Both the position numbers and the translations under genes were made by a program. Of a stretch of DNA of 64,000 nucleotides, positions 60,600 to 64,000 are shown piece by piece. The notes under the pieces are model-generated. The model saw nothing but the letters and a program-made list of their open reading frames with translations. It was not told the DNA's origin and ran no database searches. Every line of letters starts with the position of its first letter. The stretch's first letter is position 1. Origin of the DNA: Stichopus chloronotus (taxonomy: Eukaryota > Echinodermata > Holothuroidea > Aspidochirotida > Stichopodidae); the NCBI GenBank assembly GCA_021234535.1, contig CM037838.1, forward strand, positions 12,545,929-12,609,928, read 5' to 3'.

Positions 60600-60830
60600 T
60601 GTAACGTAAAACTGTAGAAAAAGAAGCATATTTCTTGTTTTTATAAAATGGCCCATATCAAACATTGGACCCAGAACATGACAAACATGCACCCACATGG
60701 AACCACTTCCATAGCACTAATGTGACCAACCATCAACACTGTTACATACAATCTGTGAGAGAAGAAATATTTTGCATGATTCCACAACAGCCCAAGGACA
60801 CTATGGTTCCTTGAACTGAATTGAAGATGT
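60600..60830 (+). repeat. Partial R2-type modules
   Basis: Contains TTATAAAATGGCCCATATC, CACATGGAACC, AACCATCAACACTGTTACA and AATCTGTGAGAGAAGAA, all diverged matches to the R2 modules at 180-620. Two CCAAGG...CCTTG motifs (60230-60262 and 60791-60813) look like small terminal hairpins of the same kind of element. Confidence 0.55.
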
Positions 60831-61510
60831 TGATTCCTGCAATATACAGCAATATCCCATTCATTTCACAAAGCACAAACAGCTGTGACTCTTTCATTTA
60901 AAGCCCTAAAGAAGGGGTTCTGCAAATAGCAATAAGGTTTATCACATCTATGCCCTTTTAAAGTCCACCCAACTCTGACAAAGTATGCCCTAGAGGGAAC
61001 TCCTAGGATCTAGTTTCCACTGGTAAGAACATAAACTGATTTATTTTCTTTCATCGTGTTATGCCCACCTCACTAATTGAAAGACATTTAAATGCACACA
61101 TCAGCACACATCCAACAGTATACAGCTGCTTCTTCATTTGATCATGAATCTGCTAACTCAAACGGTACTTCCATGATTGGCTGGAAGGAGATTGACAGAA
61201 CATATAAGCATCCATAGCATAACAAGGTTTTCAGACTTATGCCCCCAGGTCCCTCAGATGACCTTTGACCTCTACCAAAAAACTAGAGCACCAATTGGTG
61301 CAGAAGCTCATACCTCAACATCCTGAAGGTACCATTTATGTATCATTATGTCAAATTATAGGTACCACTGAGTATCACTATACCAAATAATCACCACTGT
61401 ACAAGAAAATCTGTAAGGCTTGCACAATTTTCTGAATTTCATAAACTAGAGCCCCAACATTGTAGAAGTTTGACCTTTTAGATTAACTGAAGTTCATGAA
61501 ACAATTCAAA

Positions 61511-62260
61511 GTGCCCCTTTAAGTCCAAATACTGGTCAACGTACCTGAGGGCAATACAGAGTTTCAGTTAGCGTATCAACTGACACTGTCCAATTACTAA
61601 CTTATCATGCACGATACTGATATTTGAGATGTGTATGACAGTTTAAAGGGGCACTTTCACAGTAGAAAAAGAGGCAATTTGCAGAATTCCATAAAATGGG
61701 CCATTGGGCCCACATGGGAGTCTTGGACTACCAATTCCTGAACACCCTGAAGGGACCAATAACTGAGCATCATTGTGACAAACCATCAACATTGTACAAT
61801 ATAATCTGTGGGAGAAAACGCATTTTGTAGAATTTCATAAAATGGACCATAGGGTCCACACAGGGCCAAAGACTGAAACTTTTTTGTACACCCCAGATGA
61901 AGCGCCACCCAGGAATTATTGTGTCCAAGTTAAATATAAATCTACAGTATGGATACATGTGTGAGACGAAACATTTCAGATCACCAGATCACCATCAGAA
62001 GCAACATTTCAGATTCATTTTAGATGGATAGATGGATAGATGGGATAGATGGGATGGATGGGGTGGATGGGGTTGGTGGGGGTGGATGGATGGATGGATG
62101 GATAGCTAGATGGCTAGATAGATAGATGGCTAGATAGATGGATGGATGGATGGATGGATGGATGGATGGATGGATGGATGGATGGATGGATGGATGGATG
62201 GATGGATGGATGGATGGATGGATGGATGGATGGATGGATGGATGGATGGATGGATGGATG

Positions 62261-62331
<71 letters not shown>

Positions 62332-62380
62332 GCTGCGTGATAACAAAAGCTCACACCAGCATGCTGGTATGAGCTAACAA
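61511..62380 (+). repeat. R2 repeat block, copy 2 with expanded microsatellite
   Basis: Same order as 1-835: the small TIR unit (AAAGTGCCCCTTTAA... to ...TTTAAAGGGGCACTTT), then the ATGGGCCATTGGGCCC modules, then a microsatellite, then the palindrome AGCTCACACCAGCATG/CTGGTATGAGCT. One module present in copy 1 is missing here, and the microsatellite is about 300 bp instead of about 14 bp. Confidence 0.85.
62022..62333 (+). repeat. (GGAT)n / (GATA)n compound microsatellite
   Basis: Irregular GGAT/GGGAT/GATA units (about 62022-62130), a nearly pure GGAT tract (about 62131-62262) and a pure GATA tract (about 62263-62331). Read on the minus strand it gives a spurious Ser-Ile/Pro-Ser open frame, which is not a gene. 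Confidence 0.95.
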
Positions 62381-62560
62381 TAGGGCACACCTTCTCAATA
62401 TGGCAAACCTACATACCAAGTTTGACTTCCATCTTACTTTCTCCTATTGAGTTATAGCATACCTGAGCAAGTGTCACAGATGCACACACACACATGTATA
62501 CACATGCATGCACACCAACCTTAAATACACAGGTTCCTTGCTGATACAAGGAACCAAAAA
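62381..62560 (+). repeat. R1-like tail fragment next to R2 copy 2
   Basis: AACAATAGGGCACACC, one partial module, a CA tract (62480-62516) and a tail ACACAGGTTCCTTGC then GATACAAGGAACC, an inverted repeat. It joins the R2 palindrome directly. Confidence 0.65.
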
Positions 62561-62865
62561 TGACATGATCCATCTACTCATCAAAAGTAACCAATATGAA
62601 CAATTTGACGTTCCACCAATATTCAGTTGCTGAGATATCTCCCTTAGTAGCAGTGTTATCACTAAGGAATTGAAAGTGGGAGGGAGTAAAATTTTTATGG
62701 GAGGGATTTTCAAAATCAAGGAGGATCCCAATTAACTCCCTCATTCCATGCTCTGCAAAACTGCTCCCCACACTAGAGGTGTCTTTCGCTCTTAACGGAA
62801 GATTCTGCATGTCAATGGTAATAGTACTAGCACTTCTCTCATTCAAGTTCAAAACCTTCTCACAC

Positions 62866-62891
62866 CCCTCCTTCAATAGCTCTGGCTCCAT
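62866..62891 (-). CDS. Tentative first coding exon (ATG, MEPELLKEG)
   Basis: An ATG at 62891-62889 opens a frame reading MEPELLKE, and a GG|GTGTGAG donor after 62866 leaves two bases. Those two bases are what the next supported exon (60189-60222) needs, giving MEPELLKEG-DPTF. The same frame stays open without splicing down to 62574, so the donor choice is a guess based on phase alone. The intron it implies (62865-60223) contains R2 repeat sequence and a long microsatellite. Alternatively the true start lies beyond the window, or this ATG belongs to an unrelated open frame. Confidence 0.3.
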
Positions 62892-63371
62892 TTCAACACT
62901 CAGTGTTTGCCTTTTGAAGAATGATTATAAATCCTGTGCCAATGTTCACTTAGCTATACTGTACTACATGCAAAGTAAAACCATTCTTACCACACAGTTA
63001 TGTAAACAAAAGAAGAAAAAGTTTTGTTAGACATTTTTACTACCTATGTATGTCCACACGTCTTCCCTTCAAGAATCCTACATTGGAGAAAATATTCAAC
63101 CTAGTGCCATTACTCCACCCCAGTGTCATTACCCTAACCTCTGTGTACATCAGCTTCCATCCAGGTCTCCAGTCATACCATTGTCTACCTGGTAAAGTTG
63201 GTATATTTTGAAAAAAGGCATTGCTGGCCTATAACACTGTATCTTACAGTACTACCTATCTCACAAACAGGGCTTTCTTTGCGCAGTCTAAGCTCACTAC
63301 ACTCAATTTCACATAAATTATATTCCATTATGTAATAATAGCAGCACTTTTTGTAGTGTTAGAAACTCTTT

Positions 63372-63508
63372 TGTGAGGGAAGTTTGAACATATCATGTTG
63401 TCTACGAGAATTTCATTTCAAAATATGAATGAAATATGAATGAAAATGGTTTGAAATGACTGGAATGAGTCAGGAGACATATTCCTTGCCCAAAATTCTC
63501 CTTAAATA
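63372..63508. mobile_element. Solo right end of M2
   Basis: GGGAAGTTTGAACATATCAT ... GAATGAAAATGGTTTGAAATG ... TCAGGAGACATATTCCTTG ... TCTCCTTAAAT matches the right 130 bp of the element at 35309-36023. The other end and centre are missing. Confidence 0.75.
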
Positions 63509-64000
63509 CAGAAGATTTCATTCATAGGATACAAAGGATGTCTTATTTGCTTAATTGGTCACAACTTTGATACCATCTACTGTAGGCAGAGCTTCAATCT
63601 GTTGACGAGTAGCCTACTGGAAAGTTTTGACAAGCATACCTGTCAGATCACAGAAAAGGACTTCTTGCAGATTACTTTTCAATGCAATACAACAAATGAG
63701 GATTTTACATGAAGAGAGCAAAACTTGCTTGTTTAGAATAACATTTGTGACACTTTACAGAACCTATGGTGGGAGCCAGAGCACCACCATCAGCTGGCAA
63801 ATGTAGAGTACCAAACTATCTTGAGCAAACATACTTGCCAGAAATGGTACTTCCCAGGGGCACAGGGACCTCAGCCCTCCAATAAACGGCCATGCACCAA
63901 AAGAATTAATAATAGCTAGGGAATGCATATAATTCATTATGATTTTTACATATCACCTCAACCAACTTGATATGTTTTACTGATTGATTGTTTTCTCATT

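Noticed and set aside
62020..62390. Minus-strand frames of Ser-Ile-Tyr-Leu and His-Pro-Ser repeats
   Set aside because: They are translations of the GGAT/GATA microsatellite.
62574..62891. Whole 105-residue minus-strand frame as one coding exon
   Set aside because: It has an ATG and reads plausibly at first, but no domain is recognised and no donor further down gives the needed phase. Only the short 62866-62891 version is kept, at low confidence.

Overview
The window looks like intronic and exonic DNA of an animal, most likely a marine invertebrate deuterostome. An echinoderm is my best guess, but the species cannot be read from the sequence. The reasons are an AT-rich background, a very long intron-rich gene built from innate-immunity and death-fold domains, and a dense mix of CR1/L2-type LINE pieces, BEL/Pao and Ty3 gag pieces, a DIRS tyrosine-recombinase retroelement, TTAA-flanked MITEs and satellite-bearing dispersed repeats. 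I see no bacterial-type genes, rRNA or CRISPR.

One gene on the minus strand spans nearly the whole window, from about 62.9/60.2 kb (5' end) to 1,625 (stop codon). I reconstructed 20 exons by eye (60189-60222 down to 1625-1858), plus a tentative first exon at 62866-62891. The splice signals and intron phases agree at every junction between them. Conceptually the protein has about 1,520 residues: short N-terminus, DED, DED, NACHT ATPase, helical linker, several coiled-coil exons, ZU5, UPA, Death domain. It is an NLR-like molecule with no visible LRRs. The N-terminal half is a death-fold NACHT receptor and the C-terminal half matches UNC5/UNC5CL/PIDD (ZU5-UPA-Death). The order NACHT then ZU5-UPA then death-fold is the same as in NLRP1, whose FIIND is a ZU5-UPA pair. 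Two oddities stand out: a one-base excess in an A7 run that breaks the large NACHT exon, and GFS in place of the HFS autoproteolysis motif at the end of ZU5.

Layout of the rest: 1-0.86 kb and 61.5-62.4 kb are two copies of one repeat block (R2) at opposite ends of the window, one carrying a greatly expanded GGAT/GATA microsatellite. A second family (R1), made of about 120-180 bp modules rich in TGACCT half-sites, is scattered throughout, always in the plus direction. R1 elements have a small head hairpin, tandem modules, a (CA)n tract and a tail inverted against the head, resembling non-autonomous Helentron/HINE or pearl-type elements. Three R1 copies (12.7-14.5, 19.6-21.1 and 30.3-32.0 kb) carry retrotransposon gag fragments inside. 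Other insertions are LINE fragments (21.4-22.7 and 40.4-41.4 kb), an inverted array of about 53-bp units (23.6-24.8 kb), an internally deleted DIRS element (25.0-27.8 kb, GC-rich), four copies of a TTAA MITE, a 715-bp long-TIR element and two tRNA-like SINE pieces.

The gene's parts suggest a signalling receptor or adaptor in which NACHT oligomerisation is coupled to DED and Death-domain recruitment, with ZU5-UPA as a possible inhibitory clamp. That mechanism is inference from the families, not something seen here.
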